Shown here: positions 1 through 13,900 of the stretch, one piece after another
How positions within the stretch are numbered: position 1 is the stretch's first letter
Layout: the number at the start of each line of letters is the position of its first letter
NCBI RefSeq assembly: GCF_023053635.1
Contig: NC_086172.1
Location: forward strand, 17,327,501-17,391,500
Length of the DNA: 64,000 nt
From: Elgaria multicarinata webbii
Taxonomy: Eukaryota > Chordata > Lepidosauria > Squamata > Anguidae
Direction of reading: 5' to 3'
Made by a program: the position numbers and the translations under genes
The notes under the pieces: model-generated
Told to the model about the DNA's origin: nothing
What the model saw: only the letters and a program-made list of their open reading frames with translations
Databases searched by the model: none

Positions 1-2042
1 GCTTTCCGTGTATCTGAGGAACAGCTATTTTTTTCATTCTGCCTGATGGCAAGTTCTGCGTAATGTCAAACTTTGCATGACACCTTACAAACAGTTATGT
101 GAGAAACAGCTTATCAATTTAATAACTCAGGATTTTTAGTAGCAAGCAGAAGGCATCCCTTTCTTTTTAAAATTCTTTCCCCCCTCCCCCCCCCCCCGAG
201 GTTAATTCTAACTGTCCCACTATATAAAACTATTTTTGTTGTTCCTGTAGGACTTGGATCAGCATCAGCTGAACCCTGGTAAAGATAATAGGGTGAAGAG
301 ACCACATAAAGTGTAAATGCACAGATTAGTTGTTTTTTCTACTAATTGTTAAATACCGTCCTTTATGATTCTGAATAGTGGAAATATAGTAATTCTGTGG
401 AATGGTTTGTGGTCTAAATCATATTGTTACTGTCTTGGAAAATGCAAGCTGTGCAGTTTGGTCTTTTGGGCTTCTGTATCACTTGCACTTCTTTGTTGGT
501 GAAGCAAAAGGTATGCAATTACTAGATGCAGGTGCATATTTTCTGCCCCAATTTCAAATCCACCCAATCTCCTAACTGTAACAGCATTGTTACAATATGG
601 TGCATGTGTATTAGTGCACCTCTGGAATGACTCAGACCTTCTGTAGTCTAGCAAGTGGAAAGATGCATTGGCCAGCTGTGAGGACGCAGTGTGGGCCTTT
701 TCCGGGTCTGTGAGAGAGGCTACGGTGACACGGGGCAGGAAGGAATAAAGAATCAAAGAACAGTTTTAGAGGAATTTGTATGTGTGATTGAACGACGTTG
801 GCAAGAGCCGAGTGATTCAAGAAAGTTGTCAGCATATTTCAACTGAGAGTGAATTGAGCTTTGGAAAAGTGACATAAAATGTTCTAAATACATATGCGCA
901 CACTTACTTTAATGGGCTTGAAAACAGAAGTCAACACCATATCTTTCACTTTAATAGAAGTAACCATGTTAGTCTCAAACAACAAAAATCTGTACCTCCT
1001 TTGCACCTCGTTCCTGTTTTTACCAGCATACTCATAGCAAATAATTTTGTAGTTCTAAGATAATGTAGTCATTACATTTTAAAAGCAACCCCAGTTTAGT
1101 ACCTTTTTTCTTGTAACATTAAGTTGCAGCAATGTTTGAAATCCTACATTTTCAGATTAAGGGCTGTTTGAAGATTCATTTCATTTCACATGTAAATACT
1201 GAATAAGTACAATTCACGACTAAGTATTGAAGACGAGCTTCCATGTTCAATTTTCAGTCCTTAAGGGTGCCATCCTATGGGTTGTGCTGCTGATAGACAA
1301 AGGGCTCTGAATTTGGAGCCCTTCACCTGTCTTATGCCCTGACAGGAAGAACCAGGCAGGATGCAAAGACGATGGTGGCAAGTTCACCTCTGTTCCTTTA
1401 TTTAAAATGCAAAAAGGAACTACGTGGGCTTCAGAGATCCTCTACAGGTACAGAGGAGGACATCCACAGCATCCTATGGGCCCCCAGGCGCTGTCTAAGG
1501 GCCACATATGATTGCTCCCTTGGAGCTTGATCTATTTTCTGTCTTGGTTCTAAACTTCTATTCAAGGTGTCAGGACATATTTCAGATTTCAAGTCCTGCT
1601 CTGAATCTTTGGCATTTAGCAGAATAGGGGCAACCTCCAGATTTTGAAGTTAGGAGAAATGCAGTGCATTTTAAAACCTCAAGCAGTTTTCTTTCTATTA
1701 TTTCCCCCAGATTTTTTTAGTTTCAGACTTTGACCTCACTTACATTGCCATACTCACATTGCTATCACTGTACTCTCTGCTGAGAAGTTATTTAGGATCT
1801 AAAAAGATGTAAATGAGATCAAAATCTTCCATTTTTGGCCACTTGATTGAGGTGAAACCAGAATTTGTGCCTTTGCCTAGGTGTCATCCAAGCTCGTCGA
1901 GTCATCAAGATGTGGAAACAAGATGTTCTTATTGGGTGATGTGTAGACAAAGTGTTTGTGGATCCCCTTTTCTTTACAGCCGCTTTACCCCTTATAATCT
2001 GCTAGTAAAATGATTTAATTCTTTTTTATTATCACTGCACAG
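1..2042. other. UNC80 intron, no element firmly recognised
   Basis: AT-rich intronic DNA. A poly-C run lies at about 181-197. A CATCCTATGGG phrase occurs twice (about 1270 and 1472), hinting at an old repeat at 1261-1500, but neither its ends nor its family is clear. No exon could be supported. Confidence 0.4.
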
Positions 2043-2166
2043 GCTTTGAAAGAAGATTTCCCCTTAAGCCACGTGATCTCCCCATTCACCAATCAGGAGA
2101 GAAGGGAAGGAATGCTTTTAAACCTACTGATTCCATTTGTGCTCACAGTAGGATCAGGAAGCAAAG
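2043..2166 (+). CDS. UNC80: UNC80 exon a (first in window)
   Basis: Follows acceptor ...CACTGCACAG and begins in phase 0 at GCT ([11 protein letters not shown]...). It ends with one base of the split Asp codon before GTCTGA. It encodes a helical segment with [18 protein letters not shown]. The donor departs from consensus at +3 and +4, but the reading frame joins the next exon correctly (GSGSK-D-SPWLEQ). Confidence 0.9.
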
Positions 2167-5100
2167 GTCTGATTAACAGAAAGATTCTTCTGTTTCCCCC
2201 TCCCCGCTGCCTCTCCGAAACAGCAAATGTTTGTGCTTCCTTCCACCTCTGTGTTTCTTTTGCTATGAGCGTCCTTTCAGTGGTGTGTGTTGTCAGTAGG
2301 ACTGGTTGGGGATGATATGCACAAAGAAATAGGTGTTGTGGTGTCCTTCTTTCATTTCAGCTGTGTTTTCTGAATTCACTCTTTCACAGAGGAGCTCCTC
2401 TTTTTGAAATCAAAACAATGAATGACCGAGCATGCCGGACAAAGCAAAACTTCACCTGTGTGTAAGAAAGAAATGGGAACAATCAAGGAAACCACACAGC
2501 TTCCACCTAGGCTATTCTTCAACCAGTTCCATGCTGCCTGGGTGGTTCAAAGTCTGCTATTGACACTAAAGTTTCTGCAGTAGGACTGATTCTTTTCTGA
2601 AGGGCTCATTCACACTTGCGGCTTGACCCTGAGCAAATGGTTCTGCCGCATGTTCTTGGTTTGGGAGCAACTGCAAGGCAACCTTAGCTAATCAAGTGTC
2701 AATGTGCTTGCCTTGGGGGCTAGCAAGCCTAGCCAGGATATAGTGAATGGGTTTTTTACTGATCATGGTCAAGCCCAGCGTGGACCAGTCCTTAAGAGTC
2801 AGAAGCAAAGAGCAATGTGGGGCTGGGGGAAAAAATAGCAAGCGAGATCATATTGCCATCAGGTTAAAATCAGGAACTGTGTGTTTTGTGTTTGTGCTAG
2901 AATAACTTTGCCTTTTGCTTACAGGAGGAGAAAGTAGGGGAACAGATTGGGTGTGCAGAATGTTCATATTTCACATTTCGGTATGGTGCTGAATCTTTTC
3001 TGTAAGTTGGGGCCTGATCTGTTGTCTTTTCCCTTTGATATCATGCAGACAGCCCTTGGCTGGAGCAGCCTGAAGTCCTCCTGCTGCTCCAGACTGTCAT
3101 TAATATTTTGCTGCCACCTCGCATTATCAGCACTTCCCGCAGTAAGAATTTCATGCTGGAGAGCTCCCCCGCCCACTGCTCCACTCCAGGGGATGCAGGG
3201 AAGGACCTGCGTAAGGAAGGGCTAGCTGAATCCACTAGTCAGGCAGCCTACTTGGGTGAGTGAGAGTTTCCACCTGGCCATGGGATTTACTCCCAAGTAA
3301 GTGTGCATAGGATTGCAGCATTAGGCTATTTTGTCCTGTCTCCCTCCCAAACAAGCTTACTCCAGGCCCCCAAGAGTTAAGGAGAGATTGGAATTCCATA
3401 ACAGTGGACTAGCTGATGAAAATACCTTCATGTGAGATCTTGTGTTATGAATCATACGGAGAAGGCATTGTCGCTGGTTCGTCTTAAAGATCAAGAGGCA
3501 GGGTATAGAAGAGAATGTTCATAGGGCACTAGTTATTTACTGATCTGTGGATCAGGAACAGCAGAACATACACTTTTGCTTAAATACAAGACAGTCTGTT
3601 TCTTGGAAAAGAGCTAGAAGCTGGTGTAGAAAGACTGAGAGTGTACTAAGGCTAATGCATGCAAGCATGCATGGGTTGTCGTCGCTACGCAGGACTTTAA
3701 TTCTTCCGACATTTTGTCTCACTTCTAGCTCTGAAGGTGATCCTTGTCTGTTTTGAGCGACAGCTTGGCAGCCAATGGTATTGGTTGAGTCTGCAGGTCA
3801 AAGAGATGGCTTTGCGAAAAGTAGGAGGGCTGGCCCTGTGGGATTTCCTGGATTTCATTGTCCGCACTCGAATTCCTATATTTGTTCTTCTTCGACCCTT
3901 CATTCAGTGCAAGGTAAAGCCACTTCTGTTAATTACCTTTTCCTCTTGAAACAACATTATTAAACCCTGTGGTGGAAAAGAAGAATGTGACATTGCTTTG
4001 TAGCAACAGCTGTCTTCACTGTGAGAGCATATTTCTTGAATACTAAATAGCCTTGAGTACCTATCCTTTGTCTTAAAGGAAGAGCAGGAAACATTTCAAA
4101 GGTGCTGTTTCCTTAGAATAGTTTCCCAAATTCGGTTATGTGATTTGGCAGGGGTATGGGAAGGATGGGACTCACGGAAGTGGTCAGGGGTTGGTGGGGT
4201 AGATGTAGAGTAACCTAAACATGCACTGTATTGTGTGGACAAGCATCAGTGACACAAACTTAGAAATGGAGGCCAGGAACCTGAGCGGACGTGTGTCTAG
4301 CGGAAGAGGGAGGAGGGATTCAAAGAGAGATGGGAGTTACTTGTGTGTGTGGAAAACGACACCTCGGAAGGAACGCGTTATGCTATCGACCATAGGCATT
4401 ATTAGGTACTTGCTGGGGGCTCACACCCCAGCAGGGCCCCACTGACAACAGCCTCCTGGTGTTGCTCCTCCTCTTTGCCATTGCACCTTGCTTTCTTACC
4501 TGCCTCCCACTCTGGCCCAAACAACAGCGATGGTGACAAGGAGGAACAGTAGATGCCTACATGCTGCCTGTCAAGCAAGCAAGGGCTAGCAATGATATGA
4601 GAGAGGATGAGGAGCAATGGCAGCTGGTGACAATGGTGGTGCGAAGGTAGATTCACTGAGGGAGGGGGGCCCCTGAGGGGGCCTTGCCCAAAGGCCTTCG
4701 AAAAGCTGGAGCTGGCACTGTACAAAATCCTTGGCAATCCTAGCTGTAAGAGGCCTGCCAGGGACACTGCAGCAATTCAATTAGAATCATAACAAATGAG
4801 TTATGAAGTTGCCTTCTTCTGAGCCTGACTATAGGTCCATCTAACCCAGCATTGTCTGCTCTGATTGGCACTGAGGCCATGGCTAGACCAGGCTTATGTC
4901 CCTGGATCATCCCTGTGCATCCAAATGACACACAGGGGATCCCGGGAGCCGGCAGGGACGACCCCTCCATTAGGTCTAGCTAAGTCCTGAGTCTCCAAGA
5001 TCTAATGCAGAGGGCTTCCCCATCCTGCTTCCTAAGGTCTTTTCCATTCAGGTGCCAGGGATTGGACCTGAGACCACATACAGGTCAAGCAGGTATTCAA

Positions 5101-7854
5101 GGCATTGAGTTGTTGGTCCTCCTCCTTTTATGGTGTTCCTTTGTTCTTCATGGCTCTTCTCCACCACCCTCCCGTTCAGTTGCTAGCCCAGCCAGCTGAG
5201 AACCACGAGGAGCTGACTGCCCGACAGCACATCGCCGACCAGCTAGAGCGGCGCTTCATCCCACGCCCTCTCTGCAAGAGCTCCCTCATTGCAGAATTCA
5301 ACAATGAGCTAAAGATCCTCAAGGAGGCCGTGCATAGTGGGTCAGGTGAGCACACCAGGAAGGCAGGCTGAGAAGTGTGTGCGCGCACACACGTGCAGCG
5401 GGATGGCCTTCGTCAGCCAAGAATATGTCACAAGGCAGCATCTAATGGACAACACAAGACTATTTTTAACTATATATAAATTATAAAACTAAAACTGATT
5501 GATAAAACTGATTTTACTTTTAGAGCTTTTGTGAAATGCTAAATTGACATCCCTTGATCCTCATGTGAGAAAATAGTTGCAACTTGAGTAGTGGTGTGAC
5601 AATTCACAGGTTATGTACTCTAAAACATAATTATGATTTTCTCCAATTGAACTAAATTAATCCTCCTATAAAAACTGGTAGGCATAGACACCCTGACAGT
5701 CCCAGGATGGTGAAATGACTCTTGTAACTTCATTGTATCATGGAGTTAAAATTAGTACACCCGAAAGGAAATCTTTACCTACACTGCTTAATGGCTCAGA
5801 ATCACATGGTCATAGGAACATAGGAAGCGGCCTTACACTGAGTCCATCTAGTCCAATATTGTTGACACTGACTGGCAAAAGCTCTCCAGGATTTCAGGCA
5901 GGCATTTTTCCAGCCCTAACTGGAGATACTGTCAGGGATTCGACCTAGGGCCTTCTGTATGCAAAGCGTTTGATCCTCCACAGCACACACACACACACGC
6001 CTGTCTTTGCTCTTTCTGAAAGTCCTGGTCTGAAAGAGAGCAATAGTTTCTTGATCACCATCTCATTTGCTTGCATTATTGTAAATGTCCTTCTGCTCCT
6101 CCCCATTTCTTCAGCCTACCAAGGGAAGACTTCTATCAGCACTGTGGGCACATCCACCTCTGCGTACCGGCTAAGCCTTGCCACTATGTCCCGCTCCAAC
6201 ACTGGCACAGGAACTGTCTGGGAACAGGACAGCGAGCCTTCCCAACAAGCTTCCCAGGATACTTTAAGCCGGACAGATGAAGAAGATGAAGAAAGTAAGT
6301 GCTCATCACCATAGGCCTGACGGTTGGCAGATCCACCTGTTTAAATCTGGATACACCACAGTCATGCAAAAAGCAGTGAGTGGAGCAAGAGGAGGGGGAT
6401 ACAATTTTAAAAGCAAAAGGCATGCATTGTTGAGGGGTGCAGAACCTGCCCCCTTGCTTATTTATTGATTTAGTATTTGTTTATTTATTTATTTATTTAT
6501 TTATTGCATTTTTACCCTACTCTTACGCTGTAAAGGCTCCCAGGACAGCTTAGATAAGGTCAATAAAGACAGACAGTCCTTGCCCACAAAAGAGAAAAGG
6601 GATGATGAAGGAAGAAAAAACTAACAAAATCATGCGTCACTTCTTAAACTTAAATAGTAGTTTTTATCATGACTAGCTATAATGGGAATGATTTAAGAAG
6701 AGGCGACGCTAACTGGAAATGTTGTCTCAGCAGAGTCAACTTAGTAGCCTGCTTCCCACCTCCCTCTCTCTCTCTCTGTTAAAGCTTGATGGAATGGCTA
6801 CTGTCAAGTGATAGTTGCAGGTGACAGGAGCCCGATGGAGCTGGTTTTTCAGCACTGCTGATGGAGTGGCCTGCGACGTAACAAACCCTTACACTAGGCC
6901 CGTCACATAAACCCTTCTCAGGCCAAACGCCAACACTTGAAAACCTGAGGGAGGGTGAATTAAAACCTTTCCCCTGGCTATGAGGGCAACAGGTTTTATA
7001 CAGGATCTGCTCTAAATATACTGTGGGTATAATATGGGGTGGGTGTTTGATAACTGTAAGGCAGGTAAATAATGCCAAGCTGACACGTGGTATTTGGTAG
7101 CTAACAGAATAATAAAAAGTTTATTGTTATTTAAAAACTTTAAATAAAAATATAATACTTTCAATCCTGCCTAATCTAAACTCTCCACACACCAACCACC
7201 TCTCTCTCTTTACACCAATCCTAAATCCCTAGAATCTAAACTCTTCTTTCTCTACAAATAAAAAACACAAGAAAAAACAAAACCTAAAACACCCTCCTTA
7301 TATACTCCTCTCCTCCCCCTACCTATTACATCACAAACCACACCCACTCAGTTCTAACATTCCCTACTTACCAGACGTACTAATCCAGATGATCAATTGT
7401 GGGGTAACGCCACATGGCCCTGCCTCTCATGGCCCCTCTGCTGCAGCCATCCCTGCAATCTACCTTTCTGTCCTTCTCTGCAGTCTGTCTTCTGGTGTTA
7501 CTTTTTCCGCAGCAGGGCTCTGATACTGGAAATGAGTCTTGCTAGGAGAACATAATTGGGAAGGAGGGTAATAAGACACTGAACTGGGGAGGGTTCTGCA
7601 GTCTTTCTCACTCACATATCCCTTTTGTTCGTTAAATTGGACCTCAACCCTCTGTTTTGTATATAACTGTGGAAGTTACAGATTTAAATGCTTAGTTTGG
7701 CCCCATTGACTGTCAAACGTAGAATCGCTTTATTCACTTAAATTATACAGACTAGAAAAGCAATGAAACTTTCATAGATTCTTCAGCAAAATTCCATTTG
7801 TGCTTTTAGTATTGTTGGTAGTCTTTCTGTACTATCATTGTTTGTCTTTGCATG

Positions 7855-7915
<61 letters not shown>

Positions 7916-10900
7916 CTTTTTATATTTGGGATAGTTTTAAAACAACATTTTAGTAATTTTTTTAATCGGTTTTACATTTTTGGTGAATTTGTATAACTTT
8001 ACTGGGGTGCTAGCATTTTTACAATTATATTGGGAAGGACAGCCTCATGTCATTAGAGCTGCTGTAACCCCCACTACCGGTGTAAGAGTTAGGTCTGCAA
8101 GCTTTAATTGTTTTAACTTTTAGTTGATAACTCTCGGGAGCAAATGAGTCGAGCAGAGATTGAAGGTCACAGGGTTTACCTTTTGAAACCAAGCAGGTTT
8201 GTCCACATTTTGGGCAACCATGAAACTATAAGCCAAAAGGGTTTTAGCCAAAAGAGCATGCACAAAGTAATTTATCTTCACTTGAAATGCTTAAATGTAT
8301 GTGTGAGACTATTTGTCCTCTCCTCTGAATTCCTTCTAGATGACTCGGTGAGCATGCCCAGTGTGGTAAGTGAACAGGAAGCATACCTTATGGGTGCCAT
8401 TGGGAGGAGGCGATTCTCCAGCCATCTCTCCAGCATGTCTGCACCGCAGCCTGAGGTGGGCATGTTACCCAGCCAAAGGTAACAAAATGAGCTATTTCAC
8501 ATTTCCTGACATTTCTCACAAGAACAGAGATTACAAAGGTATAATGCACAATCTCTGCAGTAGTAATGTAGTAATCTCGCATATCAGAAGCTTTGTTTCT
8601 TTACATTTTCTTTGGTACTTCACATTAGTGAGTAAGAGGCGATTTGGATCAAGGTAGTTGTTCTTGTTAATATACAAATACATTCTGCTGAATCACTTCT
8701 GTGACTGAAGATATTTGTAAATGCAACATTAAAATAAAAGTGTATGCACAACTAGCTTGGATAAGGGACCTGTGAATGGCCGAGCTACATTTCACAGTTG
8801 AGTGCCTCTGCTTTTTGAGCTGTTTTTTCTTGAACTGCATTTGCACAGATCTTTAGCCACTGTGGCATTTGAGAAAATAGGGATGCCTTTAAAATGTGAA
8901 GTGAGATTTATCTCTGAGAACTACTTGACAGCTTTGGATAGCAGGAATGTGTGAGCACAAACTGCTCTGTAGCTGTCCTGTAGTAAGAAAACCTGGCTGT
9001 GCTCATGGTACATGCTTGTTTATTTATTTACAATATTTGTATACTGCTCCACACTCAAGATTTCAGAGCAGTAAGATGATGATTACATTGTTGTTGTTGT
9101 TGTTGTTGTTGTTAGTATTATTACTATTTAAATATTATTTAAAAGAAGTAGAGTTCTGGTAAAACCACGGCTGGTCACTTAAGGAAGGCTTCCTGAAATA
9201 ACAATGTTTTCAGGAAGTGCCAGAAGCAACACAATGTTGATGCCTGCCTGATCTCCAAACGCAGGGAATTCCATAGGAAGGGGGCAACCACACTGAAGGC
9301 TCTTCCCCTGGTGGAGTCCAATTGGGCCATAGGTCCCCTTTGAAGATCTCAGTAACTGGGCAGGTTAGTAAGGGAAAAGGCACTCTCTCAGGTAGCTTGG
9401 TCCCAACTTGTTTAGGGCTTTGTACACTAGTAGTAGAACCTTAAACCTGGCCCAGTAGCAAATAGGCAGCCAGTGCAGTTCCCCCAGCAAAGGAGTTACA
9501 TGCTGGAAAGGGGCAGCTCCAGACAACAGCTTCTGGAGCAGCCTTAATGGCAACAGTACTTAGGCAGACTTTCCTTAACTACTTACACCTGATGAAAAAG
9601 CAAGGCAGGATGAGACAAAATGAGATGGAAACTTTGTACAACCATGCTGGGATCATCACAGGAAATACATACTGGGTTGAGTTCACTCTTGGGACTGATT
9701 GATATACATGGATACCTCTATGTTTTTTCTCATGGGGCAAATAGCAGATTTGTGGGGGGAAATGAATTTCATTGTGAAAATGACACGGGTTAGAAAATCA
9801 CAGATCTCCTGCATCTCACCTGGTTCAGCCATTGGAAACAATGCCTGACTGATGCTTTTAATCATGAAAGAGAACAGCTGTGGTTAATCAACAGGGATAT
9901 GTTTCCTTTCCTAAGAACTTGCCTAAATTAGGTTCAATTATTATGCTAATTTTTAACACTTGTTTTGCCTTAAATTGTACTTGTAGGGTATGACATTTGC
10001 TGGGTAATGTTTGACATTTATTTTTAGTAGAATCGCAAGTTTGCAATTAGTTTAATTGGTGGATTAATCAATAATTTTTTTTTTGAATGTTTAATTGGTG
10101 AAAGAGTTAAGGCACCCTGATTCATTTCTGAGGCTATGCTGGTTCTGACATGTTACTGTCATGTGGACTGAAAAAGGAGATCACCCCCCACCCACCCCCT
10201 TGGTGTGGACAGAGTTTCAAGGATGGAGAAGGTTGAGAGTCAAGCAGAACCTTCCTTTCCCCTCAAGCCAAGGGTTTGGAATTGCAGGCCGCACTCCCTC
10301 CACTTAAAAGAGATAAGACAGCCCTGAGAAACTTGGGCTCTGGAAGGAGAAGCAGGCAGCAGTGAAGCCTTGTTTGGAGAACGAGATGAGTTGGAGTTCT
10401 CCTGGCAGAGGACTGTTACTGATCCGCACTGGATTTATATGGCTGATTGCCCCATCATTATGCCCTGAGCTGAGGAAAAAAGGAGCTCAGAGGCACATCG
10501 GTTCCTCCTGCTGCTGCTGCATTAATTATGTTTCCCTGTGCATGGCTGGACAGGGAGAGGGGCTGTAGGCAATCCTCTTCAAGTCCCAATATTAGGATAG
10601 GGCCCCCATTCCATCGATCCTAGCCTGCAGGGGCAAATTGCACCTATGCAGCTACGTGTGAAGCTCTTTGGTTACTTACTTGTGGGAAAAATAATAATTC
10701 TTGGACTGAGAGGACCTGGTAGGTAAGAGTAAGCTTAGAATGGAGAGTGGGCTGAGTTCAAAACATGTGAGTAGCACTGCGGCCTCTCTGCTCATGCCTA
10801 TCCAAGGGAATGCCGTTGTGAAGTATGTTCTTCAATGAGGAGTTCAATAAAGGGACTGGATATGGGTAAAAAAGGTGTTGTAAAAGAAACAGACAGTAAA

Positions 10901-13900
10901 TAGAAAAAAAGAGAGGAGCAAGAGGGTTTGAAGATCACTACTTCTTACTTTCCTGTCACTAGAATACTACCTAATTGAGATGTATTGAATACATCTGGAG
11001 ATTTCGATGCATCACAACTTCTATCTATAGGAAGCACTTTAGATCAAAGAGGAAGTCTTCCATGGAGGCTTCAGTACTTGCTCTTCAGTGAGCTAGTTTT
11101 GTCCTCTTTTTTTCCTTTTCTGATACTTCTTTTCTTTGAACACAGAGACGATTGCATGCTTTAAAACATATTTTCTTCCCTAAATGCTTCACCTCCCTGC
11201 CCCACCTGAAGTGAACCTAATGTCCTCGATGACTCCCAAGGCCTGGCCGCTGAGGGCAGCCTCTCTAGGTACAGTGTTTACCCTACCTGTATGTCAGTGT
11301 CTGTGCTGGGAACAAGCTGCTCCCTATATTCACTGTCTCTCTCTTTCTCTCTCTCTCTCCCCCCTCGTCATCCTTGATTATCTTTCCCTCCATTCCTGTT
11401 TCTTGTACTTCATTGATGATCAGTCCTGCAAGTCAAAGGTGTAGCAACCCTATAGTTCAGTTGTGAGTTCTGGTTGTCAGCAACCTGTATTGGCAACAAA
11501 ATGTTCAGTGTGGAACAAAACTTGGCAAACCAAACCCTTAGATTACAGGTTGTGGGAGTTCTCCCCTCTCCCTTCATAGTTTTTTTATTCAAGGAATGTG
11601 AATAAGGAATTATCACACATTATTAAATTAATATTTTAGGTACAGATTGAAGGCTTTTAAATCTGAAACCTCTATTTTTGTTTGTTAATATTACAGTAGC
11701 ATAATTGGGAGATATTATTTTTTAAAATACTTTTTAGTTCTGCTACTATATATTAATCATGAAGATTGTCAAAGTTAACAGTGCTGCTTCTGCTAGTTAG
11801 AATAATCCCAGCCTCTTTTCTAAGTAAAGTGGCCGAGTTGTAGCACTAATTCTTTTTTAAAAAACCTGTTTCTTTTCAAGAAACTAAAACAATCTCCAGG
11901 GTGTCAGATACCAAAATTAATTGGTATTAAACTTTGGTATCTCACACTATTTGCTTAGAAAACAGGAGAACTTGTACATAAGCAGTAACATTGCTATGTT
12001 ATTAAAATATATTAATTTTAAAATATAAAAGGGAGGACTGCACCTTTAACACTCAGCTCAGTCATTTTAATCATTCTTACTGTTCTGTTGTGTCGATACC
12101 TCTCAACTGACCCCTCAGTAGTTGGGAAGGCTCATATTATCCCCCACGTCCTTACTTTATTTCAGGAAAACATAGCCCTCACATCTCAGCTATGGTAAGA
12201 CTACTGCTTCTTTTAGCGCTGTTATATAAAGATGAGGAAACGTTGAGAGGAATTATTGTGAATTACGTCTTCATTTTGTTTTGTTTTAGATTTTAAGAAC
12301 AGGAAATTTTGTATCAGTGGATGTGCTATATTGATCATTCCCATGATTCACAAAGTCCTTTGTGTTTGCATTCTGTGCCTTGGCAGATGGATCAGTCTCT
12401 GATTGGTAGTGGTGTGAAAGGGTTGGTGGGATAGAAAAGGCACTTTCTTTTGGGGAGAGCGTAGCTTTAAAACGGGAAACAAAACTTACTGATGTGTTTG
12501 CGCAAACATGAGATTAAGACTGCAATCGTATGCATTTACCTGGAGTAAGCCCCATTGAACTTAATGGGACTCACTTCTGAGCAGACATATATAGGATTGC
12601 ACTGTAAGAAAGGTTACATCCACAGAATTAATTAGTTTGATGAAAACCTTGCTAAATGTAGACATGATTAAACACTGTATAGATGACCAAATATTATGAT
12701 GCTTAGTACTTACAAATAAGTGAGAGAAAACACTTCGTTATATTGCCTTAGTCAATCTTTCCCACCAGTATTATTGTCCACTTGATACAGGAAAAGTCCC
12801 ATGGTTTGTTGGCTTGTTTATTGAAATGTTGGTATCCTACCTTGGCTTTAAAAAAATAAAATGGCCAAGGGTAGGGTGACCATATGGAAAGGAGGACAGG
12901 GCTCCTGTATCTTTAACAGTCATAGAGAAAAGGAAATATAAGCAGGTGTCCTTTGTAGGCACTCAGCACCTGGTAAAATCTCCTCTTCATCACAACAGTT
13001 AAAGCTGCAGGAACTATACTAGAGTGACCAGATACAAAAGAGGACAGGGCTCCAGCAGCTTTAACCATTCTGATGAAGAAGGTGCTGCATGCATACAAAG
13101 GATACCTGCTGAAAAACCACCAATAGAGAGCAAAGAAACTGTGGCTGCTTGCTAAAGGCCATGCGTTCATATGAAAAGGATGACAGGGCCCCTGCATCTT
13201 TAAGTTGTATAGAAAAGGGAATTTCAGCAGGTATCATTTGTATGTATGCATGCAGCACCTGGTGAAATTCATCACAACAGTTAAAGCTGCAGGAGCCCTG
13301 CCCTCTTTTGTATCTGGTCTCTCTAGTATACCTCCTGCAGCTTTAACTGTTGTGATAAAGAGGGGATTAGAGTTGAACTGGGGACCTCTATTTATTAACC
13401 AGTGTCTCTCATCTCTCAATGGGAGTTGCTATTGAGTGGCATTTCCCGAAATGGGGTACTGAGCCTTGTGGTTGCTCTCTAATGAATGACAACAGGTTAT
13501 ATAATTAGATGTATTTCTGCAGTCTTCGAAGCTAGGGAAAATAATCAGTGAAAGTTGTCTGGTGATGACCACCTAATGATAAATATCAGGGGAGCCTCAG
13601 CCCTTTACTAGGGCAGTGTGAGAACTGCTTTTCTGCAATTTTGTCCCCTCTGCTAGTGTCAGCAAGCTTCCATGGAAGTTCATTGTTGGTGTGGGGAAAG
13701 AACTGTGCTCTTCAGCAGATCCATGCATTTCCTTCTTTACATTTCATTGGCCACAAGTCATGACCCAGGAGGATATGAATACACGCCCTCCCAGGCAGCC
13801 CAGGAATTAGGGAGGGAGGGCAGACATTGCCCTTTCCCCTTGTATGCATTTGGATATCTATGCACTGCACAGTCTTACATTGCTATTTGTAGCTTGCTCT

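Noticed and set aside
251-278. Possible 28-nt UNC80 microexon (after CTGTAG, before GTAAAG)
   Set aside because: Splice dinucleotides are present but the peptide does not match any UNC80 segment I know, and the phase into the exon at 2043 cannot be shown.
3737-3913. Alternative acceptor for UNC80 exon c at ...CTGAAG|GTG
   Set aside because: The upstream acceptor at 3728 has the pyrimidine tract and completes the Ala codon from the previous exon, giving the family sequence [12 protein letters not shown].
4402-4767. 121-codon minus-strand frame
   Set aside because: Intronic, no recognisable domain, and it overlaps another frame on the same strand; no splice or family support.
10362-10568. Possible unannotated exon or gene in the GC-richer patch
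   Set aside because: No domain, no paired splice sites in a compatible phase, and it falls between UNC80 exons that already join correctly.
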